Shown piece after piece: positions 1 to 9,170 of a stretch of 64,000 bases of DNA (positions are counted from its first letter, which is position 1; each line of letters starts with the position of its first letter). The DNA comes from Bacillota bacterium (GTDB lineage: Bacteria; Bacillota; Clostridia; Christensenellales; SZUA-584). The notes beneath the pieces were generated by a model. It did not search any database, was not told the origin of the DNA, and saw nothing but the letters and a program-made list of their open reading frames with translations. The position numbers were made by a program, and so were the translations under genes. The DNA lies in the NCBI GenBank assembly GCA_023410595.1, contig JAEYPO010000040.1, forward strand, positions 48,108 through 112,107, written 5' to 3'.

Positions 1-1004
1 GGCAGATAACAGATCTTGTTTTTCAGAGCGTCGTTTGCGTCTCTTATTTCGACCTGTTTACCGTGCATCTTTACAATTCCGCCATGTTTCTTTGTTAAGC
101 CATATAAAGTTGTGCATATCTCTCGCGCGCCGGAGCCCGGAAAACCGACAAAACCTACAATCTCGCCTTTTCTGATCTTTAAAGAGGTGGATTCCAAGAA
201 TTTTGCGCTTAAATCTTCGCACTCGAGAACCACGTCATCTTGAACCACCTTTTCAGGATCGCGCATCGTCAGTTCAACTTCTTCACCTGCAACCAGATTA
301 GCCAGGTCCTGCTGTGAATTACACTTTGAACCGGTATATGCCTCGCCGTCGCGAACAACCGTAATCTCGTCTGAAACGCGAAGTACTTCTTCTAAGTAGT
401 GTGAGATAAAAATAAATGTTATACCGCTTTTTACCTGCTCCTTGACAAAGTGAAATAGATTCTCACGATCCTCGACCGACAGCGATGTTGTCGGTTCGTC
501 GAGTATAATAAGCTTTCCGCCGCCGAAGAGTGCGCGAATGATATTCACCTTACGCTGATTGACAGGCGATAACTCCCGAAGTTGTTTGTATGGATCAACC
601 TTCAGGCCGAATTCATCCATTACTTCAACGGCACGTTGGTGCATGCCCTTCCAATCAACTAATTTTGCCTTGTTTCTTGGCCATAACCCTAAAGATATAT
701 TTTCGGCAACATCCATATCCGGTACGATGCTTGCGTGCTGCGTCACAAGGCGTATACCCATATCCTGTCTCTCTTTAAGCCTTAAATGGGATATATCTAT
801 ACCTTCAAATATGACGCTGCCTTTATCCTGTCTATAAACACCCGCAATAATATTGACCATAGTGCTTTTTCCCGCACCGTTACGCCCTACGAGCGAGTGG
901 ATCGTTCCTTTTTTTATTTTTAGGCTTACATTCTTCAGGGCATGTGTGGTACTGAAACTTTTGCTTACATTTTGGACTTCCAGTAATATATCCTGTTCCA
1001 CCAT
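1..1004 (-). CDS. Sugar ABC transporter ATP-binding protein, partial (C-terminus beyond window)
   Basis: This is the cytoplasmic ATPase of a ribose/galactose-type sugar importer. The ATG at 1004 follows a good Shine-Dalgarno site (AAAGGAGAAGC), and the frame runs open to the window edge, so about 334 N-terminal residues are visible. The first nucleotide-binding domain has Walker A GRNGAGKST, a degenerate signature LSPVNQ and Walker B LIILDEPT. The second domain begins near residue 250 and has the degenerate P-loop GFPGSGA typical of RbsA/MglA-type tandem ATPases. It lies 167 bases downstream of the binding lipoprotein 1172-2341, its likely partner. The permease must lie beyond the left edge. 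The exact sugar cannot be told. Confidence 0.9.
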   Translation of the reverse strand, partial: MVEQDILLEVQNVSKSFSTTHALKNVSLKIKKGTIHSLVGRNGAGKSTMVNIIAGVYRQDKGSVIFEGIDISHLRLKERQDMGIRLVTQHASIVPDMDVAENISLGLWPRNKAKLVDWKGMHQRAVEVMDEFGLKVDPYKQLRELSPVNQRKVNIIRALFGGGKLIILDEPTTSLSVEDRENLFHFVKEQVKSGITFIFISHYLEEVLRVSDEITVVRDGEAYTGSKCNSQQDLANLVAGEEVELTMRDPEKVVQDDVVLECEDLSAKFLESTSLKIRKGEIVGFVGFPGSGAREICTTLYGLTKKHGGIVKMHGKQVEIRDANDALKNKICYL

Positions 1005-1081
1005 GCTTCTCCTTTCATATCAAACATATACATCTTTTGCCGCCTGGTCCCAACACACTAATACCGTTTTACGGGCTTTAA

Positions 1082-1121
1082 GCAGGCCGGCCTTTCTAAG
1101 CCTAGTAATAAGCCGGCCTGC
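1082..1121 (-). repeat. Perfect 10-bp inverted repeat between binding-protein and ATPase genes
   Basis: GCAGGCCGGC (1082-1091) and GCCGGCCTGC (1112-1121) are perfect inverted arms around a 20-base loop. They lie in the gap between a sugar-binding lipoprotein gene and its ATPase gene on the minus strand. No T-run follows in the direction of transcription, so it is not a standard terminator. In solute-importer operons such hairpins often protect the upstream binding-protein mRNA from 3' exonucleases or cause partial termination; that role is inferred here. Confidence 0.6.
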
Positions 1122-1171
1122 CAAAGTCTACGTTTGTTATACGTCTAATTCATGACGATAACTTTTTTCCG

Positions 1172-2341
1172 TTAGCCCTCGATTGCGGACATGTCATACT
1201 TAAGGTTCAATGCCTGCTCAGCAACAATACCCCAGTGTCTCGGGTCTGTGCAGTTTTCGGGATTGATTTCGTACGCAGGAACCTTTACATATGGACCAGC
1301 ATCGGATTCGATGATCTCGCAGTTTTCCCAATAATACTTGTCGTTGGAGTAAGGTCCAAGAGGAACGTCCTGACCCTTGAACGAGTATTTTTCCAGCATT
1401 TCAACGGCTATTGCCGAGTATGAATATCCGTCCTGGGCAATACAATAGTCATAGTATCCCTCTTCGATGAACTTGTTTGCTATAGGCTCGCCGTCGATCG
1501 TAACAACGATTACGTGATTCGCATCATCGCGTTTTGTCCACTTATCCTGCATCTTCAGAGCAGATACCAGGCCCATGCCGGGGTTGTCTGAAGGCGTATG
1601 CAGCGCGTCAATTTCCACGCCAGTCGCAAACTGGTTCAATACGGCGTCCTGTGTTTTGCCGATTTCGCCTTCGCACGGCAGTGCTATGTAGTTAACGTTG
1701 GGATATTCGGCGAACGTTGCATCCATGCCTTCTTTACGCAGACGCCATGCAAACGAGCTCATTGCGCCGTAGCAGTTGACGACTGTTCCCTTGGCTTCGC
1801 CGTATCTCGCTTCCAGAGCCTTTATTATAGCTTTGGCAGCCAGTACGCCAGCGTCATAGTTGTCGAACGCAACGGACACAGCGATGTCGCCGCCGGTAAG
1901 CGGAGTGTCAACGATGGCAACGGGGATACCAGCCGCTACAGCCTGATCGGCCGCCGCGATGAGACCCTCGGAGTCGATCGGGTCGGACATAATGGCGTTG
2001 GGCTTCTTGTTGATGAAGTTTACGAACTGGTCGAACTGTTTCGCAGCGTCCAGCTTAGCGTCGGAAGCTTCAAACTTCCAGCCGCGGTCTTCGCATTCCT
2101 TTTGAGCCGCAACCTGACATACTGTCCAGAAGTAGTAGTCAAGGCCTTTGTTGGCATAAGCAACGAACACATCGCCGTCTCCTGACGGAGTCTCGGCAGA
2201 AGGAGCAACGGACGCATCAGCGGGTACATCAGCACTCGGCTTCGGAGCATCCGCGCTGGGAGCAGGAGTTCCAGCACAACCGCTAACCATCATTGAAAGC
2301 GCCAGAACGCATATCAGTAGTGTCACCAAATGTTTCTTCAT
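1172..2341 (-). CDS. Sugar ABC transporter substrate-binding lipoprotein
   Basis: A 389-residue periplasmic-binding-protein-like lipoprotein (RbsB / Peripla_BP_4 type). The N-terminus has a basic start, a hydrophobic segment and a lipobox ending in VSGC near residue 22, followed by an Ala/Pro/Ser-rich linker. The body has the alternating two-lobe pattern of this family, with VVNCYGAMSSF and VVTIDGEP segments. The start is fixed by AGGAGG seven bases before ATG. It would capture a monosaccharide or similar ligand outside the membrane and hand it to the importer whose ATPase follows at 1004. A palindromic stem-loop lies just after it, consistent with higher expression of the binding protein than of the ATPase. 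Confidence 0.9.
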   Translation of the reverse strand: MKKHLVTLLICVLALSMMVSGCAGTPAPSADAPKPSADVPADASVAPSAETPSGDGDVFVAYANKGLDYYFWTVCQVAAQKECEDRGWKFEASDAKLDAAKQFDQFVNFINKKPNAIMSDPIDSEGLIAAADQAVAAGIPVAIVDTPLTGGDIAVSVAFDNYDAGVLAAKAIIKALEARYGEAKGTVVNCYGAMSSFAWRLRKEGMDATFAEYPNVNYIALPCEGEIGKTQDAVLNQFATGVEIDALHTPSDNPGMGLVSALKMQDKWTKRDDANHVIVVTIDGEPIANKFIEEGYYDYCIAQDGYSYSAIAVEMLEKYSFKGQDVPLGPYSNDKYYWENCEIIESDAGPYVKVPAYEINPENCTDPRHWGIVAEQALNLKYDMSAIEG

Positions 2342-2444
2342 TCTCTTTCCTCCTTTAAGTTTTGGGTAATAATGAATGGGGCTAAATTATTCATCTCATT
2401 TCGCTGAATCCCAGGCATCGTTACTTGCATTTTTAAATCTGCTC

Positions 2445-2509
2445 GGAACCATAAAACCCAAACAGCCCCCTGCTCACTCCCCCTTTCCAAGCAATGAATT
2501 TTATGGTCC
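2445..2509 (-). repeat. Imperfect inverted repeat in leader of the sugar-binding lipoprotein gene
   Basis: On the minus strand GGACCATAAAA (2509-2499) can pair with TTTTATGGTTCC (2456-2445), eleven pairs with one bulged base, around a 42-base loop. It lies in the 183-base gap between the DUF4340 gene stop and the start of the binding lipoprotein gene. It could be a leader structure or an operator; there is no direct evidence for either. Confidence 0.35.
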
Positions 2510-2524
2510 TATAAACGCCGTGTT

Positions 2525-3886
2525 TCAGCCTTGTATTGTCCCTTCCACATCTTGAATTTCTGATATGAAAGCTTTAATTTCGTCGGTTTTCAGAACGCCC
2601 AGAGCACCGTTTCCATAATCGACGCTTACATAGCCAGGGCGGTCTTTTACTTCTCTGAAAGTCAGTACCTCTTCATAGGGCGCAGACAGGCGCTTGAATA
2701 AAAACACACCCGCTTCATTCCCTAATTCCAATTCATCCATTGGTTCTATATCCCACTTTATATCCTGCAATGCCGCGGCTATTGTATGGTAATCGGCGCT
2801 TGGTATGGACACGCTGTCTGCAAGGAATCTTTGTTCCTGCTTGCCCGTCGTCTCATCCTTAACCCATACCGATTGCAGCACATGCTTATCTTCGCCAAAC
2901 GTGATTGCGCATTCTGTGACCGACGCGACCTCGAAGTAATACAGCGCCGGATCTATAATCTCCTTGGCGTTTACGTCAAATACGTTTAATATCTTATTGT
3001 CAATCAGATAGACGCCGTTAAGACCGCTTATTTTACAGTACACTTCGCTGCCTTGCGCATTCCCTGCCTGTATCTCCAGCTCACGGTCGAACGAATCGTA
3101 TAACGTGCATATCCTGCCCGATTCTCCGTCCAGCCCGTACTCGCTGTCCGGCCTCGTTCCCTCTACCTCTTTGACCCATTCGATGCTATCGATGTGGTCG
3201 ATTATTTCCTGTATGCTGCCGGTGCTGGCATTGCAGGTATACGGCCTTGCCATCCTCCAGTAGAAATCTCCCTGGGATCGGGGCGCTTCAGACTGATTGC
3301 AGCTTATTTCACCCTGTTCCGGAGACTTTATGCTGACGCCGACGATCTTGTTAAAATTGACCTGGTTCAGAGGTATTTCCATGATAACTTCCGACGATGT
3401 CAGCAATACTTCGGCTCTCATCTCGTCTAACAGGTATATAGAATTATCTTCCTGCGTTTGCATGTATGTACCTGTATTTGCATAAGAATTTCCTAATATA
3501 TATCTCTGCCTGCCGCCGTCTTTAAGCTCAACGCCTATCACCACGCGGGGATCGTCAAGAGCGTATTGCGCCATATCCGGCTGATTGTCTTCTACTTTAT
3601 AGGCCGCTTTCATATAACCCAGAGTTGCCAGCAGCGGTGCCATCTTCTCCTGCTCCACAGCAACCCCGCCCATGTTCCACTCCCCGTCTTCACACTCCAC
3701 AGCGAGGGTGTTATCCGATTCCCTGTCTTCGATCTGAATAGCAATTATATTTTGAACGGGCGTTTGAGACAGCCATATACCCGCCGCTTTCTTCCCCAGA
3801 CCGGACGTGACGAATATCATTACCCCGACCAGCAGCGCCAAAGCCGCTGATAAGCTTATTAAAACAAGCTTCTTCGTTCGTGTCAT
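2525..3886 (-). CDS. DUF4340 domain protein of a Gld-type ABC system
   Basis: A 453-residue protein with one N-terminal membrane segment (residues about 8-28) and an extracytoplasmic body resembling DUF4340, including repeated blocks such as YALDDPRVVIGVELKDG and EYGLDGESGRICTLYD. ATG at 3886 overlaps the TAA stop of the upstream gldG-like gene (TAATG), so the two are translationally coupled; an upstream TTG at 3910 is less likely. Proteins of this family commonly sit last in operons with GldA-, GldF- and GldG-like genes, as here. Their biochemical role is unknown; a role as an accessory envelope subunit is inferred from context. Confidence 0.8.
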   Translation of the reverse strand: MTRTKKLVLISLSAALALLVGVMIFVTSGLGKKAAGIWLSQTPVQNIIAIQIEDRESDNTLAVECEDGEWNMGGVAVEQEKMAPLLATLGYMKAAYKVEDNQPDMAQYALDDPRVVIGVELKDGGRQRYILGNSYANTGTYMQTQEDNSIYLLDEMRAEVLLTSSEVIMEIPLNQVNFNKIVGVSIKSPEQGEISCNQSEAPRSQGDFYWRMARPYTCNASTGSIQEIIDHIDSIEWVKEVEGTRPDSEYGLDGESGRICTLYDSFDRELEIQAGNAQGSEVYCKISGLNGVYLIDNKILNVFDVNAKEIIDPALYYFEVASVTECAITFGEDKHVLQSVWVKDETTGKQEQRFLADSVSIPSADYHTIAAALQDIKWDIEPMDELELGNEAGVFLFKRLSAPYEEVLTFREVKDRPGYVSVDYGNGALGVLKTDEIKAFISEIQDVEGTIQG

Positions 3887-5313
3887 TAGCGCCTTACCCT
3901 TCGTCTCCAAACTATAATGCCAGAGATGATAACTGCTGCCGGCAGAATAACCGCAACCAGTGCTATTAACAACATACTTTGCGTCTGGCTAGACACTTCC
4001 AGCGGCGGATTAGTCAGCGACTTAGGATTGATAGCCACCGAAGCGCCTTTTCCGCTCGACCACGATACGGCTCCCATAAACGCAGTCAGATTGCCTGCGA
4101 ATTTAGCGTTGTCCAGCGACGATATAAAATCTGTGCTTCCATAGAGCACGACGCGCGCGCCGGTACGGGTATTCTCCGCGGCGGCGGCCAGCACAAACGG
4201 GCCGTCCGTATCCCCTTCCTCGCGATCAAGCGTTTCAGTCAGCGGATTAATTTTACCGTAACTTAGGCTTGTCGTCGTAAGAAGCGGATATGACTTCACA
4301 TCTGCGATCTCGCTGATACCGACACTTCGGCAGCGTGACATCACAACGCTTGAACCGGCTTCCTTTACCATGGATATAGCGGAAGAATCAAGTATATCCG
4401 GGCGCAGTATAACCGGGTTGTTGTAGTAATGCGATGAGTCTCCCTCGACAATCATGTCCATGCCTAAAGTGAACCCAAACTCGCTCAGCGCTTTCTCAAA
4501 ATTTGGGAGCTGGGGAGTCATCGGGTTAATCATAAACACAGCTCTCCCGCCATTGTCCAGAAATTCCTTAAGTACGCCATACTCTTCGTCGCTGAGGTCG
4601 GAAGTTGGCGCTACAAATATCAGGCAATCTCCTTCGCCTAGATGCTTCTCATTGTATACGAGATGATATGAATTAACGTCATATTCATCATTAGCCAGCG
4701 TTCCCTTCAGATAATAAAGGGTATCCATATCTATTTCTTTATGGCCTTCCATAAAATATGCAACATACTGTTTGCCGCCCATCAGCGACACGATAGCAGC
4801 CGTTACACGCTGCTCGGCCACCAGGCCGGTAGCATAGAGTTTGTCCTTGTCAAGGTTCCATTCGTAAAGGTTCTCCGCCTTTATCACCCGAAAAATCGTT
4901 TCGTCCTGCGCAAGCGTTACAATTATATCGTTGTTCTCAATCTCTTCATCTTCGCTTTCAAACTGATTCAGGAACAGCGGAGTACTGATGGGATCGATGT
5001 TTTTAACGTCAATAAAGCCGGAAGCCATTTTATAATGCCTGAGCAATTCGCCTATAGTCCTGTCTTCCTCGCCCTGCGGATAAACAGTATATATGTTGAT
5101 ATCCTTATCGAGCGCGGCCAGCGACGACTTTGTCGCGTCTCCGATAGAGTAAACCTGATTGGAAGTCAGATCCCAGTGCAGACCCAGCGTATCCTCCAGC
5201 TGTTCCGTAACCAACGTCACCACAACTCCGAGACTGACGACAAGCAGTATAATCAATATCCAGATGCTGTTCTTTTTCAGCATTGCCGCGTTTGCGGACT
5301 TAACCATCCTCAT
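3886..5313 (-). CDS. GldG-like ABC transporter auxiliary membrane protein
   Basis: A 475-residue protein with one membrane segment near the N-terminus, a long extracytoplasmic region and a C-terminal membrane helix followed by a basic tail. The LTSNQVYSIGDATKSSL segment after the first helix and the GGRAVFMINP segment in the middle are typical of GldG / ABC-type uncharacterised transport proteins. ATG at 5313 overlaps the TGA of the permease gene (ATGA), with AGGAGG upstream; the in-frame GTG at 5325 lies directly on that site and is less likely. In Bacteroidetes the GldAFG set is needed for gliding; in Firmicutes its substrate is unknown. Confidence 0.85.
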   Translation of the reverse strand: MRMVKSANAAMLKKNSIWILIILLVVSLGVVVTLVTEQLEDTLGLHWDLTSNQVYSIGDATKSSLAALDKDINIYTVYPQGEEDRTIGELLRHYKMASGFIDVKNIDPISTPLFLNQFESEDEEIENNDIIVTLAQDETIFRVIKAENLYEWNLDKDKLYATGLVAEQRVTAAIVSLMGGKQYVAYFMEGHKEIDMDTLYYLKGTLANDEYDVNSYHLVYNEKHLGEGDCLIFVAPTSDLSDEEYGVLKEFLDNGGRAVFMINPMTPQLPNFEKALSEFGFTLGMDMIVEGDSSHYYNNPVILRPDILDSSAISMVKEAGSSVVMSRCRSVGISEIADVKSYPLLTTTSLSYGKINPLTETLDREEGDTDGPFVLAAAAENTRTGARVVLYGSTDFISSLDNAKFAGNLTAFMGAVSWSSGKGASVAINPKSLTNPPLEVSSQTQSMLLIALVAVILPAAVIISGIIVWRRRVRR

Positions 5314-6020
5314 ATACTGCTCCACCTCCTGCGCTCAAGCATGAGAGTGCTCAGGCTTAAAAATACAGCGCTGAACGCGATGTAATATATCGTTGAAGAC
5401 ACACTGAACGTTCCGAACTGATAAGGCTCGAACCGGCGGAACAATGAAAACCATTGCAGAATCGTGTCAATAAAGGGGCTGCGCACCTGAGCTATTAAGA
5501 AGTCGAGCGTCAGGAACAGCAGCAGTATGCCATATGTGGCGACGGCTGCCGACAACTGGTTTTCCGTAAGTGTGGATATCAATACGCCCACAGCGATAAA
5601 CGCCGCGCCGATCAGGAAAAATCCGATATATCCGTTCAGTATCATTAAAACAGGAGGATTGCCAAGCATGAGCAAAATAATCGGATAAACCAGTGTGAAG
5701 CAAAGCGTGATAGCGAACACGCAAACCGCCGCCAGATATTTGCCAAGTATAATGGCCGGCAGCGTCAGACTGGACGTCAGCAATAGCTGGTCTCTCTTAG
5801 TTTTCTTTTCGTCCGCTATAAGACGCATAGTAAGAAGCGGCACAATCAGCATAAATACATAGATGCAATCATTAAGCGTCGTGTTAAATTCGGCATTCAG
5901 CGCCAGTATGTTGTTGACCGTAAACAAAATGCCGGACAAAAACAGGAATGAGCCAACGAAAACATACCCAAGCATGGTATTAAAATAGTCCTTTAGTTCT
6001 CTGTGAAAAACAGCGCTCAT
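5310..6020 (-). CDS. ABC-2 type permease, GldF-like
   Basis: A 236-residue integral membrane protein with about six hydrophobic segments. It begins with a short cytoplasmic stretch (FHRELKDYFNTMLGY) typical of GldF/ABC-2 permeases and contains the ADEKKTKRDQLLLTSSL cytoplasmic loop. Its ATG overlaps the stop of the ATPase gene (ATGA at 6017-6020). It should form the transmembrane channel with the ATPase 6017-6982 and work with the GldG-like subunit encoded just downstream. Confidence 0.88.
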   Translation of the reverse strand: MSAVFHRELKDYFNTMLGYVFVGSFLFLSGILFTVNNILALNAEFNTTLNDCIYVFMLIVPLLTMRLIADEKKTKRDQLLLTSSLTLPAIILGKYLAAVCVFAITLCFTLVYPIILLMLGNPPVLMILNGYIGFFLIGAAFIAVGVLISTLTENQLSAAVATYGILLLFLTLDFLIAQVRSPFIDTILQWFSLFRRFEPYQFGTFSVSSTIYYIAFSAVFLSLSTLMLERRRWSSI

Positions 6021-6982
6021 ACTGTTTCTTCTCCTATCAGCCCTGTTGCCCCTTCTTCCGCTGTAAGCTGAAGGAACATGCTTTCGATGTCGGTCTCCAG
6101 AGGCCTTAATTCAAGCAGCTTTATACCGCCTTTTACAACAGCGTCAAAAATGCGCCCGCGCAAGCCCGTGTCGGTACACTCGTATTCTATCTCCCAATCG
6201 CTCGTATCCTTTTCGAACACACCCGTATGCGTGTATGTCTTTATGCCTTCGATGGATTCAATCACAGGCCTGAACGTTTCGGGTCCGCATGACACCCTTA
6301 CACTAACGCGCGCTACGTCCGCTGAATCCAACTGCGCTGTTTTACGGTCGGCGACGAGCTTCCCGTCGCGGATAACGATAACGCGGTCGCATATCTCAGC
6401 GATCTCAGACAGTATGTGCGAACTTATCATGACTGTCCGGTTTCTGCCAAATTCCTTTATGACCGAACGTATCTCGACTATCTGCTTGGGGTCAAGGCCA
6501 ACCGTTGGTTCGTCGAGTATAAGTATGTCCGGATTGCCGAGCATCGCCTGAGCCATGCCCACACGCTGACGGTAACCTTTTGACAAGTTGCGGATCAGCC
6601 TGTTTCTTTCCGACGTTAAGCCGATATTTTCACATACTTCGTTGATCTGCTTTTTCAGCTCATTGCCTTGAACGCATTTAATCTTTCCGGCAAATGCCAG
6701 ATACTCATCTATAGTCATGGCATCATAAAGCGGCGGCTGTTCGGGCAGATAACCTATGTGCCTCTTGGCCTTGTGCGGTTCCCTGGCCATATCTATGCCC
6801 CCGATGGATACCGTTCCCTCATTCCAAGGCAGATAGCCGGTGAGTATGTTCATCAAAGTGCTTTTCCCGGCGCCGTTCCTGCCCAGCAGCCCGACGACCT
6901 CGCCTGAATCTACTTGGAACGATATGTTATCGAGCGCAAGCTTTTTAGCATATTTTTTTGTGATGTTGGTCATCTGCAGCAA
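6017..6982 (-). CDS. ABC transporter ATP-binding protein, GldA-like
   Basis: A 321-residue ATPase with Walker A GLLGRNGAGKST, signature LSKGYRQRVG, Walker B ILILDEPTVGLD and the switch histidine in MISSHIL. The C-terminal 90 residues form the extra domain seen in GldA/CcmA-type exporters. Translation appears to start at TTG 6982, after GGCGGTG; an ATG three codons in has no ribosome site. It is first of four overlapping genes (ATPase, permease, GldG, DUF4340). It lies only 40 bases after the SDR gene, so it may be co-transcribed with the sugar genes upstream. Confidence 0.9.
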   Translation of the reverse strand: MLQMTNITKKYAKKLALDNISFQVDSGEVVGLLGRNGAGKSTLMNILTGYLPWNEGTVSIGGIDMAREPHKAKRHIGYLPEQPPLYDAMTIDEYLAFAGKIKCVQGNELKKQINEVCENIGLTSERNRLIRNLSKGYRQRVGMAQAMLGNPDILILDEPTVGLDPKQIVEIRSVIKEFGRNRTVMISSHILSEIAEICDRVIVIRDGKLVADRKTAQLDSADVARVSVRVSCGPETFRPVIESIEGIKTYTHTGVFEKDTSDWEIEYECTDTGLRGRIFDAVVKGGIKLLELRPLETDIESMFLQLTAEEGATGLIGEETV

Positions 6983-7022
6983 ATCAATTACACCGCCTTA
7001 TCACCACGTGCGTCTTGTTTTT

Positions 7023-7802
7023 CTACCAGATCGTATATCCGCCGTCGATGACGACTATAGATCCCGTCATGAAGCTGCTGGCATCGCTGGCGAGATAAAC
7101 TGCAAGCGGCCCAAGTTCCGCCGGGTTTCCGGCGCGTTTCATCGGAGTCATTTCTATCCACTTTCTTGCCCACGGGCCGTTTTCAACCAGCGTTTTGTGC
7201 ACAAGATCGGTATCCATATATCCGGGAGCTATAGAATTGACACGAATGTTGTAGTCCACCCATTCGGCTGCCAGCGAACGCGTCATATGGATAACGCCCG
7301 CTTTTGAGGCGTTATAGGACACCTGCCCCTGAGGCGTGTTGACTATATATCCGGACATAGAGGACAAGTTAATGATATTGCCGCCTTTTTGCTTAATCAT
7401 GACTCTGCCGACTATCTGCGACATATACCAGACGCCGTTCATGTTGATGTCGATAACCTTGGTCCAGTCCGCAAGAGGCATATTCTGAGCGTCAACGTTG
7501 ATGCATATTCCTGCGTTGTTGAGCAGTACGTCTATGTGTCCCCATTCATCCATCACCGCGTCGCAGGCCTGCTGGCACGAGTCGTATTTTGCGACGTCTA
7601 CGTAAAAGGCCTTCGACTTAACGCCGTATGTGGCCTGTATAAAATCTGCCGTAGCTTTTGCTGTCTCTATGTCAATATCGAGCACCGCAATATCCGCGCC
7701 GCAATCCGCCATGGCCTCAGACATCGCTTTGCCAAGCCCGCGTGCCGCTCCGGTCACAACCGCCGTTTTGCCTTTCAGGCTGAACAAATCCATAACTCCC
7801 AT
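7023..7802 (-). CDS. SDR family oxidoreductase
   Basis: A 259-residue classical short-chain dehydrogenase. The N-terminal Rossmann motif TGAARGLG, the NNAG motif, the catalytic serine in NLSSMSG and the YNASK catalytic Tyr/Lys are all present; the C-terminus IDGGYTIW is typical of gluconate/sugar-polyol dehydrogenases. The start at 7802 is set by AGGAG eight bases upstream; a 27-residue upstream extension is rejected because it has no ribosome site and would overlap the preceding gene's 3' end region. It follows a sugar-binding-type lipoprotein gene by 41 bases. Substrate is probably a sugar acid or polyol with NAD(P), inferred only. Confidence 0.88.
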   Translation of the reverse strand: MGVMDLFSLKGKTAVVTGAARGLGKAMSEAMADCGADIAVLDIDIETAKATADFIQATYGVKSKAFYVDVAKYDSCQQACDAVMDEWGHIDVLLNNAGICINVDAQNMPLADWTKVIDINMNGVWYMSQIVGRVMIKQKGGNIINLSSMSGYIVNTPQGQVSYNASKAGVIHMTRSLAAEWVDYNIRVNSIAPGYMDTDLVHKTLVENGPWARKWIEMTPMKRAGNPAELGPLAVYLASDASSFMTGSIVVIDGGYTIW

Positions 7803-7843
7803 TGCCTTAACTCCTTTTTTGCTGAATCTGTAATATAAACTTT

Positions 7844-8806
7844 TCAATTCGCTCTGATTGTTTGAATATCCTGGCCCTGCCAAGTGTTTCCCGACGTATG
7901 CCGCAGGGACTCATAGCCTTCATATGGCAGTGTTATTACGTCTCCGGGCTGAAAGTTCTCCGATTCTGCCGCCATATATCCTACCTGCAGCGACGCCAGC
8001 ATGAGATTCTCCGCATTCCAATAATAAAGCGTGTCAATGGTTCCATTTTTAAGTTCGTCGGCGAGCAAATCCTTATCGCCCAGCCCTACTGCTGAAATTT
8101 TCTTGTTTTGCTTCTGCTGCCAGTCGGACACTCCGATACCGTCCTGTGTGGAAAAAAACAACACACCGTTTATCTGAAAGTCCGCGTAAGCCTTATCTAC
8201 AAGCTGCTTGGCCTTATCTGCCTGCCCTTCCGACTGCTCAAGCCTAGAAGCGGCAAACATGTCCACATATTTAGTCCTTTGCTCTTCAAATGCGGCAGCC
8301 TCAATCTCCAGTGTGTCGGCAGCCTTGATTGTAGGCACCATGCTGAAATACATACCATGGCCATCCATAAGTTCGCTTAAACTGCTCATCATTTGTTTTC
8401 CCGTCTCTTCACTCGAAAACGGCTCGATGTTATAATCAGCGCAGCTTATATCATTGCTTTTGATCGAAACGACAATGGTCCCCTTGTCGTGAACATATTC
8501 TAATAATGGTGCGATTTCTGTCTTTCCTAAAGGCTCTATGCAGATGATGTCCCATTCTTCATCAAGGTATTGCTCTAAAACCTGCTGCTGATCGTACGCG
8601 GTAGGCAGCGATGGCGCCGCCATTGTTAAGCTTACCTTATGGCTGTCGGCCCACTTTTCTGCTGCAGTCTCCATTGCCGAGTATTTCACATCCAGTGACG
8701 ATGGTAAAATGACCAGGCACTTAATCGCATCCTGCTGACAGCCGCTTAAAAGAATTGTTAATCCTACAGCCATACACAGCAATCTACTCCCCCACTTAAA
8801 CATCAT
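7844..8806 (-). CDS. Periplasmic sugar-binding-type lipoprotein
   Basis: A 320-residue lipoprotein. The N-terminus MMFKWGSRLL plus a hydrophobic stretch ends in the lipobox LLSGC near residue 26, followed by a Peripla_BP_4-like body (CIEPLGKTEIAPLLEYVHDKG is typical of the first-lobe ligand region). GGAG five bases before ATG 8806 supports this start over one 13 codons upstream. It is not beside transporter permease or ATPase genes, so it may be an orphan binding protein, or serve as a sensor for sugar-responsive expression. The SDR gene follows directly. Confidence 0.8.
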   Translation of the reverse strand: MMFKWGSRLLCMAVGLTILLSGCQQDAIKCLVILPSSLDVKYSAMETAAEKWADSHKVSLTMAAPSLPTAYDQQQVLEQYLDEEWDIICIEPLGKTEIAPLLEYVHDKGTIVVSIKSNDISCADYNIEPFSSEETGKQMMSSLSELMDGHGMYFSMVPTIKAADTLEIEAAAFEEQRTKYVDMFAASRLEQSEGQADKAKQLVDKAYADFQINGVLFFSTQDGIGVSDWQQKQNKKISAVGLGDKDLLADELKNGTIDTLYYWNAENLMLASLQVGYMAAESENFQPGDVITLPYEGYESLRHTSGNTWQGQDIQTIRAN

Positions 8807-8901
8807 ACCTGCTCCTGCATTCTTGTCATAATCTTCCCGGCACATTGTTCATGCTGTGTAATATTGTTAATTTCATACTTATATACCCTATTTACAGACG
8901 T

Positions 8902-8931
8902 AGTATAACTCATCGGATATACATATGTCAA
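8902..8931 (-). promoter_or_regulatory. SigA-type promoter for the lipoprotein/SDR operon
   Basis: On the minus strand TTGACA (8931-8926) and TATACT (8907-8902) are separated by 18 bases and lie about 95 bases before the lipoprotein start. The boxes match the primary sigma factor consensus closely. Confidence 0.65.
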
Positions 8932-9142
8932 CTTGTTTATACAGGTTATCTCAGGGTTTAATCACATTAGGATATAACATTTTGTGCCTATATTCGGTTA
9001 TGTGATATTAATTTACACCGAAAAGAACGATTTTCCGCTTGATTTTCTAATAGTTACTGCCTAAAAAGCCCTCCGGCTTTGCTGAGGACCCCCGTATTTA
9101 CACCCCATATAGCTTTTAGTTTTATGGATACCCCGAAATCAA

Positions 9143-9170
9143 AAAACGTCCGGACAGACCGGGCGTTTTA
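9143..9170 (-). terminator. Intrinsic terminator of the NRPS/two-component operon
   Basis: On the minus strand AAAACGCCCGG, a short loop and TCCGGACGTTTT form an eleven-pair stem followed by a T-run. It lies 30 bases after the stop of the HD-GYP regulator gene, so it closes the six-gene biosynthetic operon. The A- and T-rich edges mean it could also work in the other direction. Confidence 0.85.

Noticed and set aside
1..1155. Several plus-strand frames across the first kilobase
   Set aside because: They run opposite to the clear ABC ATPase with Walker motifs on the minus strand; they are shadows.
9060..9082. A second terminator after the NRPS operon
   Set aside because: The AAAGCC/GGCTTT stem is short and lacks a T-run on the minus strand; the stem at 9143-9170 is sufficient.
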